A stretch of DNA of 64,000 bases from Brassica napus (lineage: Eukaryota > Streptophyta > Magnoliopsida > Brassicales > Brassicaceae). Position numbers and translations under genes: made by a program. Below are positions 37,647 to 48,023 of the stretch, one piece after another (position 1 is the first letter of the stretch; the number at the start of each line of letters is the position of its first letter). Under the pieces are notes generated by a model. It did not search any database and was not told the origin of the DNA. It saw nothing but the letters and a program-made list of their open reading frames with translations. The stretch is from assembly GCF_020379485.1 (NCBI RefSeq), contig NC_063452.1, positions 59,727,338 through 59,791,337 on the forward strand, read 5' to 3'.

Positions 37647-40600
37647 TCAAGGATTGAATAAAGGATACTTGGCGTTGAAGTCACTGAAGAACTCCCAAGT
37701 TGCTGTTGCAGGTGTCTCTCCTTTCCATTGAACCAAAACCTTTGTTGCAGCTGTGTTCTGGCGCTTAACTGTCTTCGTCTCCAAAATGGCTTCAGGTTCT
37801 TTGGATATCCCGAAGTCAAGCCAGTATTGCGGAACAGCGGGGGATAAGGTTGGTGGGTTAGGACAGAGCTTTAGTTGACTGACATGAAAGGTGTCATGTA
37901 TAGCCGCCTCTGGAGGTAGCAACAACTTGTAAGCTACGAGGCCTATGCGGTCAACCACGCGGAAAGGGCCATAGAAGCGTGGTGATAGCTTATGTGGGAT
38001 TTTCCGGTTCTTGAGGGTATGCTGGCGGTATGGCTGCAGCTTCAGATAGACATGATCACCGATCTTGAACTCACGGGGAGAACGGTGAGCATCAGCATAT
38101 TGTTTCATTCTGTTTTGAGCGCGGAGGAGGTGAAACTTAAGCATGTTGATCACTTCTTCCCGCTTTTGTAGGCTGCGATCCACAACAGAGGATGAGCTTT
38201 CACCGGGGAGGTATGGGAGATGAAGGGGAGGGGGTTGGCCATAGATTATCTCATAAGGTGTAGAGCGTATGGCAGAGTGAAAGGTTGTATTGTACCACCA
38301 CTCAGCTAATCCCAGCCATTTGCTCCACGAAGTTGGTGTTTCTGCAGTCATACAGCGCAGATAGGTTTCCAACGTCTTGTTTGTCACCTCAGTTTGTCCG
38401 TCTGTCTGAGGGTGGTAGGCGGTGGAGCGTTTGAGATCGACCCCGTGAACCCTGAAGATTTCTTTCCATACCTCACTGAGAAATGTAGGGTCTCTGTCGC
38501 TTATCACGTCTTTGGGCATTCCATGAAGCTTGAAGATGTTGTCAAGGTAGGCTTGTGCCACAGTTAAAGCCGTGTAAGGGTGGGATATGGCGATGAAGTG
38601 AGCGTTTTTGCTCAAGCGGTCGATGACTACCAGGATGCAGCTTTTCCCATGAGAGGTAGGGAGGCCCTCTATGAAGTCGAGGCTGATAGATTCCCAGATG
38701 CCATCAGGGATGGGTAGAGGTTGTAGAAGGCCTGGCTTAGCTGCATTATCATACTTGTTCTTCTAACAAATAGAGCAGTTGCGTATGTAGTTCTGAACTT
38801 CCAAATTCATTTTTGGCCAGTAGAACAGAGATTTGATGCGATGCAAGGTGGCGTCTCTACCAGAGTGACCGCCAAGAGCTGAGTCGTGAAGCCAGTTGAG
38901 TATGTGTAGCCTCACGTCAGTGTCTTTCCCCACTACCAGTTTGCCTTTTCTGCGTAGCTCTCCATTTGTAAATGTGAACTGAGAGTGAGAAGCCTTGTTT
39001 GCTTGGAGGTCTGCGATGATGCTTCTCAAGTGAGGGTCAGTTTCCCACAGTAGTTTCAAGGAGTCGTAGAATCCAGAGTGATCTTGAGAAAGAACCATGC
39101 TTAGTAGTTCAGAACCAGAGACTCGAGAAAGTGCATCGGCGACAACGTTGTCTTTACCCTGCTTGTAGCAGATTTCAAAGTTATACCCCATGAGCTTAGA
39201 GATCCACATATGTTGGAAAGGTGTGGTGATCTTTTGCTCCATGAGGTATTTAAGGCTCCTTTGATCCGTGTTGATGATGAAAGGACGGTGAGCGAGGTAG
39301 GCATGCCATGTTTGAACTGCGTGCACTACTGCCATCAATTCTTTTTCATAGACGGAGAGGTTCTGATGTCGTGGTCCGAGGGCACGGCTGATGAAGCATA
39401 TAGGGTGTTTTCCTTGCATAAGGACAGCACCTATGCCTGTGTTTGAAGCATCTGTCTCTACTATGAAAGGCTCATCAAAGTTTGGGAGGGCCAGTACCGG
39501 AGTAGAGCTTAGCGCTGCTTTGAGGCAGTTGAAAGCATCAGTAGCATCATGGAACCAAGAGAACCCATCTTTCTTTAGAAGTTGGCTGAGGGGACGTGCG
39601 ATGGAGCTGTATCCCTTGATGAAACGTCGGTAGTAATTTGCCAATCCCAAGAAGCTCCGAAGTTGCTTCTGTGTCGTAGGGATTGGCCAGTTACGTATAG
39701 CTTCAATCTTCTTAGGATCTGTGCTTACACCCTCTGCCGAGATGAAATGTCCCAAGTATTCTATCAAAGTAGCCCCGAAAGTGCACTTTGAAAGCTTGAG
39801 ATAAAGTTGTTGCTGTCGTAGGATGTTGAAGACTTTATTCAGGTGGCGCAAATGATCCTCCCAAGTCTTGCTATAGACAAGTATATCGTCGAAGAAGACG
39901 AGTACAAACTTCCGAGAAACGTGCTGGAAGATGTGGTTCATCAGGCTTTGGAAGGTACATGGCGCATTTGTAAGGCCGAACGGCATTACCAGATATTCGT
40001 AGTGACCGTTGTGGGTTTTGAAAGCTGTTTTGTAGACATCATCCTCTGACATACGGAGTTGATGAAAACCTGCGCGCAAGTCTAGCTTGGAGAAATACTT
40101 AGCGCCTCCGAGCTCATCCAAGAGGTCTTCGAGCAGAGGAATGGGGTATTTATCCTTAATAGTCTGCTTGTTGAGGCCCCTATAGTCGACGCATAGTCTC
40201 CATGTGCCGTCTTTCTTTTTGACAAGGACAATTGGAGATGCGTAGGGACTAGAGCTGGGTTGAATGATTCCTTGTGTGAGCATGTCCTTTATCATCGTGT
40301 CAATTGTGTCCTTTTGCAACGACGAATATCGGTAAGGACGCAAGTTGACTGGGTTGGAACCGGTGAGCACAGGAATCTGATGATCAAACCCTTCACGGAA
40401 AGGTGGTAGTGATGACGGCTCTTGAAAGATATCAGAGAAAGCCGTGAGCATCTGTTGAAAGTCTGGATCATCAGCATTTGTGGTTGCTGAGGCTGAGATG
40501 TGGGAGAATAACATAGCAGGGTTGAGGTCATAGTGATCCTCCTGGTTGCTATCTATCTCACGCAGCTGTATTAAGGCAATTTGAGGTTCCTGTATCATAA

Positions 40601-42254
40601 GCTTGTTTAAGCTAGAGCCCTTGATCACCTTTCCACCTGTTTTGACCACTCCACGAAGTACGTGTTTAGTGCCAAAGAGTGAGAATTCCATTCTGAGGTT
40701 GAGGAAGTCCCATAGTATAGGACCCAACGTGCAGAGCCATTGAACCCCTAAGACAAAGTCGCAGCAATCCAGTGGGACTGTTCTGATCTCTGTAGTGAAT
40801 GAGGAGCCTTGTACTTTCCAGGTGAAGGCGGAACACTTGTAGTTGGTGAGTAGGGTGTCACCAGTGGCAGCCTTTACAGACATTGGTTTAGTGGATTCCA
40901 GCTGACAACCAAGTTGACTTGCGATGTTGATATCGAGGAAGTTATGGGTGCTTCCCGGGTCCACCAATATGTGTAGCTTGTGCTGGCCGTAGTGACCTAC
41001 CAAGCGCATGCAGTTGTATGAAGTGGAGCCGTTAATGGCGTTGATGGAAAGCACCGGAGCTTCATCAGGTTGGTTATTGATTGCAGCAGCAACCAATGCT
41101 GTTGCGTGTTGCTCGGTATCAGATGAGTTGTCATCAGAAGTGTAGTCAACATCGTCACACTCCATAACATAAATTTGAGAGTGTTTATGTTTGAGTTGAT
41201 GGCCTGGGGTGAAAGGTTCATCACAGAACATGCAGAGGCCTTTTGAGCGTCTATCCTGCATTTCTTGGTAGGAGTATTTCCTTGGAGGTTTATCAGGGTT
41301 GTTTCGAGGGATAAAGTTTGGTTTTTGGGTATCTGTGGCTTCGTTGGGGGTTGTGGGTGGGGTGTTTTTGTGGAAAGGGCGTTGATATGGATTGAAGGGA
41401 GCTCGGGTTTTTTGTGGTATGTGGGACAGGGACGATTCATGGAGGGAAGCTATCTTAGCAGCGCTTGCTATAGAGGTAACTTCAAACTGTCTGGTGTGTA
41501 GGGAAAGGTGGGGGTTCATGTTGGCTAAAAAGATGCTGAGAGCGTGAGCTTCAGGTAGCACCAATCTCATCCGAGCAGTCTCGAACTTATCGAGGAATGT
41601 GATTACTGAGTCAGATCCTTGTTTGAGCGCAACGAGCTCAGCGAGAGGATCATCGAACAACTTGCTAAAACGAGCAGAGATCTCAACAATATATTCTGTC
41701 CAAGAGGGGAACAAGCCATACCGAGTGCTCATGTAGTTGTGGTGCCATTTAGTGGCCTTGCCGGTGAGGTGCATCGCAGCCAATCGGACTTTGAGCTCCG
41801 GGGGAGTCCCGTCGATATCGAAGAACTGCTCACATTTGGACAACCAGTCACGTAGCTCCGTACCGTCAAAAGCGGGGAAGATAATCTTCGAGAGACGTGA
41901 GGTGAGGCGACCGTAGTTGCCTTGTTGGTGGTAGTCAGTCAGATCTCCGCGGCGTGGGTAACCGTTCAGATCTGGAGGGTCTGGTGGGCGGGAAGGGGTG
42001 TGGTTGATGGGTGTTGGTGGGTGGGAAGGGGTGTGGTTGATGGGTGTTGGTGGGTGGGAAGGTCCGGGGTCCATCGGAGCTTTTCCAGGTGCTTGAAGAT
42101 GATTACCGTTGAACATCATTGCTTCAAGCCTGTCGAAGCGAGCGTTGAGAGAGTCGTTCTGAGATTTGACCTCAGCAGCCAAGACTTCGTGGAGTGACCG
42201 GATCTCATCGACGTGTTCAGTCAAGGAGCGTTCTTGGAGACGAGTTTCCACCAT
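37647..42254 (-). pseudogene. gag-pol polyprotein of chromovirus, one in-frame stop in integrase
   Basis: One reading frame from MVETRLQERSL (42254) to YPLFNP (37647), about 1535 codons. Order: coiled-coil and gag region (WHHNYMSTRYGLFPSW, FARFSKLF-type helices); a short CMFC...H knuckle-like motif; aspartic protease (HILVDPGSTHNFLD); reverse transcriptase with LCVDYRGLNK and the catalytic VFFDDILVYSK; RNase H (FIVETDASNTGIGAVL); HHCC integrase finger; integrase core; and a C-terminal chromodomain (VLVQWKGETPATATWE). A TAG at 38763-38765 cuts the frame just after the last Cys of the HHCC finger; the frame resumes unbroken on the other side. As it stands the integrase core and chromodomain are not translated, so the copy is probably non-autonomous unless read-through occurs. 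Confidence 0.92.
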
Positions 42255-42274
42255 TGCTGCGCCGAGGATCGAGT

Positions 42275-42286
42275 GCTCTGATACCA
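42275..42286 (-). other. Primer-binding site, initiator tRNA-Met
   Basis: On the minus strand TGGTATCAGAGC lies one base inside the 5' LTR. It is the standard complement of the 3' end of plant initiator tRNA-Met used by many gypsy and copia elements. Confidence 0.93.
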
Positions 42287-42287
42287 A

Positions 42288-42649
42288 TGAGACAGTGTGA
42301 AGGTGTGTGAGAGATAGATCCAAACTAGGAGTTAACCGATAACTCTAGGAATGGTGAAGCTAGCCTAGAAGGAGATTACTGAGGAAGAAGAATCACCTCG
42401 AAGGTACTAGATCCTTGATGAAATAGAGCAGAGAGTTTTAGAGGTTTATGAGATGAAATATTTCTTGATTAAAAACTTCTGCAAATGCAGGGGAAGAGTA
42501 CAAATACTAAAGTTCGATGGTCACACTAACGGTCCAAACAATGACCTGTCAATGATGATTAGAAAGCATAAAGCAAAAGCATAAAGCAAAGCATATCTAA
42601 TGAATATGCTTTTGTGATAAGGTTGGCGAGTGTGACTCAGCCTGTGACA
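42288..42649 (-). repeat. 5' LTR of the gypsy element
   Basis: This 362-bp LTR lies next to the main part of EPSIN1. Its first bases supply the new EPSIN1 C-terminus (VTG) and stop codon, and it should contain the promoter and polyadenylation signals of the element. Confidence 0.97.
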
Positions 42650-45600
42650 GAGAAGAAATCATCTGACATTTCAGGTGTTTGTTGTTGTTGCTGCTGCTGC
42701 TGTGCACTGTAGAGTCCCGTTTTACCTAGCCCGGATCCTGCACCCATGGACCACCCTGAGTAGTACGCAGCAGCAGATGCCTTGTTCCCTTCTTCATTGC
42801 TCAGGCCTCCCACAACGCCCACATCCGCAAGAGAAGCCTTTTTAGCTGGTTACATGGAGAATAAATTAGCAGGTACTCTGAAAGCAAAAAGCCCTATAAT
42901 TTACTGACGCATTGGTAAGTCAAGCTACATGTTATTGGAGCTCATGTGGGCTAAGTATTTCGACTCATAAGATGTATATATATATATATATATATATTCA
43001 TAATTCATTAATTAGGGATGTAATTCATCAACTATGCCGTGTGGGTTTGATCTGCAACAGATTCGGTTCATGAGAAAATAAACTACAATTTTTTAGTTAT
43101 CTATCATATACTAGTGCACAGCAAAAGTCCACAAGAAAAAGTTAAGAGAAAGTTTTGACTTACGAGCAGTTATGTTGAGATCAATTAGTCCACGGCTCAG
43201 CGAATCTGCCCAGATTCCAGATTTCACTTGGAAAGGATCCTTCTTTTGCAACTGCTGTGGCTTTGAGTTTGCCAGAGACATTGGGCTTGTGGTGGTTGTT
43301 GCACTCCCATGTAGAACTGGAGCCTGTGGACCTGTAGAGACTGGAGCCGAGTGAGAAGTGAAGGCGCCAAAAGGATCAGTTCCATCAAAATTTTCCATAG
43401 GAACTGCAGCAAATGGGTCAACAATGCTTGGAGTGGTCATCGGCTCAGGTTTAGGAATCTTGGCTTCTGGGCGTGCAACTGTTTCAGGAGATGCAAAAAG
43501 ATCAACCGTCGGAGGAGCTGAAGAAACCGTGCCAGAAGTTTCAGATACAGAGAAAAGGTCAACTTCTTTCTGCAGAAACAAACATGAGGAAGGATATGAG
43601 CCTATGATTCAACAGGACAAGTCATTGTAAAGTGTAATGAGCAGCTCGAGTTGCATCATATGAATGGGCTTTTAATCGGGGAAATTTTAATGTTAAAAGC
43701 TGTATACTAGCTTGGAAGAAAGAAGTCACACACCTGTGTCTGCGACCCAAAGTCTGTTCCTGGACTGGAGGCTGATACAAAAGATGCATCAGCAAACAAG
43801 TCCGCCTCTTGAAACTTCCCATTATTGTTGGTGGAAGATGTTTCAGTTGGCCCAGAATCCAAGAAGTCACCAATCAGATCTGCTCCAAAAAGGTCCACTT
43901 GGTTGGCACTACCTGTGGAAGGCTCTGCAGAAAAGAAAAACCATACATATAAGACATGGACATACAAAAAATGTACACACACAAAACCAAATTTTACTCA
44001 TTTAAAAATAAACATTCAGCAAGTTCAGCCATCGTTGAAAGTAACATACTATTACTCGAAGTTCCACGTGGATCAAAGTCATCAAAATCATCATCGTTGT
44101 TTGAAGGAGCTGCAGATGCATGTGAAGGTATGGAACTATGTTTTCCAGAGTCGGGTGACTTTTTTCCACTGGATAGATTATCATGGTCCGTACTGCACAT
44201 CAATGATTGAACCGACTGAGCAAGAATGCAATTTAATTTGTTCACACAAAATGAGTCAAAAACAAAACAAAGAAAAAGCATACGAGCATCATCAACTGAG
44301 AAAACTCTCACGTTGAAGATACACCCAAAATCAATAAGTCAATAACAACAGCATGTCAATGGGGGCTGAGACAAAACCTGTCATACCGTGAAAAGCTTTT
44401 CTTCGAAGTGTAGCTTCGCTCTTCGCTTTTAACACCGCGCCTTGACTTTTGAAAAGACTCGTAGTCGTCCTTGTCTTTTCCTCTGGAATCCCTATCATAA
44501 CTGCTTGAACCACTTTGAAAACTACCACCAAACGAAGCTGAACCAGACTTATATGATATTCCTGTTGATGAGAGGCCAACATACCTAATTCGAGGCAGCA
44601 AAACCGATTAAATGCGACAACGCGTAAAGAAGAACAGGCAAATTAGTTATATTCACTTGTATAGAAACTAACTTGTTACGATTGATTGTTGCTTTGTCTC
44701 TGATCTCTGAGATTTTCTCCTTATTATTCAAGAGGGCAACTATGTTCTCCGCCTTCTTTCTCACATTGATTCCCACATCTTTTCCATTCGGTTCAACATA
44801 CTCAAAACTCGAGAGTGACTACATGGATGACAAATCACAAACAAAGATGATGTCAGTAAAAAAAACGAAACGGCCTATCAATATGTAAGAGAGATATACT
44901 GACAGATATTTGGTACGTATGCTCAATAATCTCATCAACTGCTCGTTCTGACCCATTTGAAATCAGATAATCAATAACAGCCAGCGCCTGGAAGAAGAAA
45001 AAAAAAATCGAATCATAAACTGTAACTTCCAAATATTACAGGGACATATCAAGAAGATTCTCACCTTATACACATATCGCCAATCCTTTCCCCTCTCAGT
45101 CAGTCTAGTCCACAAAACACCCATAACCATCTGGCACTCCGAGCTAAAAACATATAGCAAATGTACAAGGAAGGCAACATATAATCAAAATCATTTCCAA
45201 GTTTAATGAAATGTAAAAAAAAAAAAAGAAAAGAAAAAGAATCCAGAGATTACAATTTCTTAGTGGCTTGTGCAATCTCTGCCAAAGCAGTACCATGCGG
45301 ACCCCAAGGCTCATTGTCAGTAGCATCTAATACCTGTACTTAAACATAGCCATTTGTTAATAAACAATATAAAGACTAGAGATGAATAAACTGAATACGA
45401 TGATTACAATTTACACAGACAATATTGGAAACTAGGATACTAAGTTACCAACACATTGGACTCTGTAAACGTTATTAGTTGAAACATCAACTCTCAAGCT
45501 TAACTTGTAATTCCTTGGACTCGAACCCTAGACTTCATAGTCCTGAAGATGGATCTAATATATCAACTAAGAACCCATTATTCAGCATCCGAACACATTC

Positions 45601-45900
45601 AATACTCAATCATTTCGCATATCAATTAGCCGAGCAATATAGAGACACTGTTTGCACATAGTAGAAAGGATTAAAAAGAAATCACCTTTTGCTCCATCTC
45701 TGGAACCTGCAAAACTTTCAGATTCACCTCCCTCTTTCTGTAAGTGAAAAATCAATCGAAGATATCATCAACCAGTGATCTACCAGATTTGAATCGAAAC
45801 ACAATCTAATATCTATCGAAATCGAATGAAAAATAGATAGAAAGGAGGGGCAAACCCACATCTCTCGAACCGTTTGATCGAAGACCTTCATGAAATCCAT
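42637..45900 (-). CDS. EPSIN1: Epsin (ENTH-domain trafficking adaptor), C-terminus altered by retrotransposon (11 exons, about 545 aa)
   Basis: A clathrin/AP-binding adaptor that in Arabidopsis carries vacuolar cargo from the trans-Golgi network. Exons in coding order: 45900-45860, 45737-45686, 45333-45254, 45143-45065, 44987-44904, 44818-44673, 44584-44378, 44192-44050, 43924-43734, 43569-43164, 42845-42637. The ENTH domain covers about residues 10-155 ([64 protein letters not shown]). The middle is disordered, with acidic [13 protein letters not shown], repeated VDLF clathrin/AP-type motifs and DPF motifs ([16 protein letters not shown]-type). Gln-rich [22 protein letters not shown] ends the native part; then S-VTG-stop arises from the LTR. 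The native last 15 residues lie beyond the element. All core functions are upstream, so the protein may still work, but its 3'UTR is replaced. Synteny: At5g11710. Confidence 0.93.
42975..42997. repeat. (TA)n microsatellite in last EPSIN1 intron
   Basis: A pure TA run of 23 bases lies in the intron between the last two EPSIN1 coding exons. Confidence 0.95.
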
Positions 45901-46199
45901 TTTTTGAATTCGCGAAAATGGTATGAGCAAAGGAACGAACTCCGGAAAATTTCTGGTGGGAGGAGGAAGTGTAGATCTGATCAGGGCCAGGGGTGGCGAG
46001 TTTTTTTTTTCTTTTTCTTTTGACAAATGCAAAGAAAGAATAAAAAATAAGAAGTAAGCACCTAACAAAAATCTACTTTTTTTCGCGCAATTTTTAGGCG
46101 TCAAATAACACCTGGGTGAGTCGACCGGTTTGATATTGGTTCACATAAGGTTAAGCTAATGACACTCTACGATAGGGCTGTTGCTAACAAATGACTATA

Positions 46200-46825
46200 C
46201 CAAAGACAAAGACAGAGTTAACATCTGACTCGTTCAAACGCAGCGGTTACTGTTTCTGTTGCAGTTGCGGGAGTTTGCACGTGCGGGTGGTTGTGGTTTT
46301 TAGCGGTTTTAAGAGATTTGTATGACTGGTAATGCGGTTAAAAATTGATGCGTTTACGGGATACTTATGATTGGTTAACTACAAAATACAGTAACAGTTA
46401 AATAATAAATTAACAATATTTATATTTAATATAATTATAAAAAATATCAAAATTCATAAAATTATAATAAATATAATATTTATGTTTAGGAAGTTATATT
46501 TCAAAATTTTAAATTTATTAAATTTATTTTTATTATAAAAATTTATAATATTAATTAAAAATGATAGATATATTTTAGTATTTTTATAATTTCAATTTTA
46601 AAAAATTTATTGAATTTTTTTATTTTTGTATTTATATTGTTTTAGAAAAAGAAAAAAAAATTATCCTCCTGCAACCGTCCGCGACCGCAAACGTTAGCTG
46701 GAGCCAGCTTTTAGATTTACAAGGTTTGAAACGGTTTAAAGCGGTTTAGAACGGTTTGAATGATTGTTGCGAACCGCTAACAACCGCTACCAACCGCAAA
46801 AGCTGCGTTTGCGGGTGGTAACGGA
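46200..46825. repeat. Foldback element rich in GCGGTT motifs
   Basis: The left part (46237-46325) has AAACGCAGCGGTTACTG and several GCGGTT and TGCGGG motifs. The right part (46670-46825) has the opposite orientation (AACCGC motifs, AAAAGCTGCGTTTGCGGG), and the core between is extremely AT-rich. CACTCTAC near 46164 and CACTCTTC near 46831 could be a degenerate 8-bp target duplication. A non-autonomous hAT-type element is possible. No coding sequence is seen. Confidence 0.5.
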
Positions 46826-46831
46826 AAAACC

Positions 46832-48023
46832 ACTCTTCCCCTCGGTGAGGAACTCGGCGTGATGAGTCATATGCAAGTCAAATTGCATTTGTTTAAATTC
46901 TGATACGAATAAAATAAACCACATAATATCATGTTACATCATGCATGCCATTATTTCTAATTATTTTTTGTTGACCACAATCTTGTACTTTGAACAAAAA
47001 GTCCACAAGCCATTGCCCATGACTCCCGATAATATATATCCTCAACACGATGGTTAAGTTTATATAATTGTATCCTACGTATATTCTGAAGCTGTAGATT
47101 GTTTAAGCATACACACCAATAACTTATCATTTCGGCTGAATCATGTAATTAAAGATATATATATTATTATTTTTTTCATTTCAAGTAGTGGATATAATAT
47201 GATGGAGAACTTAAAAATTTGGATTGGTTTGATAAATAAAAAAATTGATAATGATAATGCTGCTAGTTTTCTATTGGGCCAGCCAGATTTGTTAATGTTT
47301 GTTTTTACACGCCTTTCCTTCCTGTTTCTGAAAATTGAACACCTCACACTCAGAGTGGGCACGTGTTCGGAAACAGGGCCCATCAAGCCCAATTAAACAC
47401 CGTTTAATGTCCGAACGTATATGCTCCTGACGTTCGGTTTAATTATTTTTTTAAAGACCAGCCATTATTAACCCATGGAACAGCAAAGCTAGTAATTAAA
47501 ACGTAAAAATGACATGTGTCATATATTGATTGGACAAATAACAAATTAAGATTCAGCTGACACTTCCACTTGCATGTAAACCACGATACAGACTAATCTG
47601 AGAATGACGTGTCGCAATACGATTCGTTATAACCAAAAGAAAGATTTTAGCTGATATCTTCGCGGTTACGGTGAAGCCGCACGCACCAGATCGTAACTAC
47701 TCTCCGTTCCAACCTGTTTCCTTCTCCTTGGAAGCTCTCTCTCACTTCCGAGAAAGGAAAAAGCAACACTTCTCTCTCTCTCTAAGAATCCATTTTCGCT
47801 GCGGGGGTTTATCCGCTTTTCCTCAAATCTTCTTCTGCAAGACGATCATACATCTACATGCACACACCTATATGTGTATGCTGATGTATGCATAAAGTCG
47901 TGCGTGTGCGTGTGTTGAATAGTTTAATCGAGTCTCTGCGTTTTCAATTTCGTCAACTCCAGCTAAGCTCAATGACCCCAATTAGGGTTGGACTTCGTCC
48001 GTGATGACTCTTGATACTATAGG
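46832..48023 (+). promoter_or_regulatory. Intergenic region and promoter/5'UTR of the glycine-rich protein gene
   Basis: No gene is seen in this 1.2-kb stretch. The CT-rich and mixed-GC region from about 47670 to 48023 looks like a 5'UTR. It contains several short upstream ATGs, including one at 47671 that opens a 74-codon frame ending before the main start. Confidence 0.45.

Larger units (their letters stand above)
37256..42649 (-). mobile_element. Complete Ty3/gypsy chromovirus retrotransposon inserted in EPSIN1
   Basis: A 5394-bp element on the minus strand with two identical 362-bp LTRs (42288-42649 as 5' LTR, 37256-37617 as 3' LTR). The LTRs begin TGTCACAGG and end CTGTCTCA on the element's strand. 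The 5-bp target duplication GAGAA is exact (37251-37255 and 42650-42654). A primer-binding site for initiator tRNA-Met, a polypurine tract and one long gag-pol frame are present. LTR identity means too little time has passed for mutations, so the insertion is young. It lies in the same orientation as EPSIN1. Confidence 0.97.

Noticed and set aside
41922..42197. Repetitive plus-strand frame (GRGVVDGCWW repeats)
   Set aside because: It is the reverse of a Pro/Thr/His-rich low-complexity part of the gag region of the retrotransposon.
44378..44396. EPSIN1 exon 7 donor at TCACG/GTATGA
   Set aside because: Using the next GT (GACAG/GTTTTG) keeps [12 protein letters not shown], which matches the expected protein; the upstream donor would lose three conserved residues.
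45903..46104. N-terminal extension of EPSIN1
   Set aside because: The frame is open upstream, but the sequence is low-complexity and UTR-like, and the conserved MDFMKVFDQ start is at 45900.
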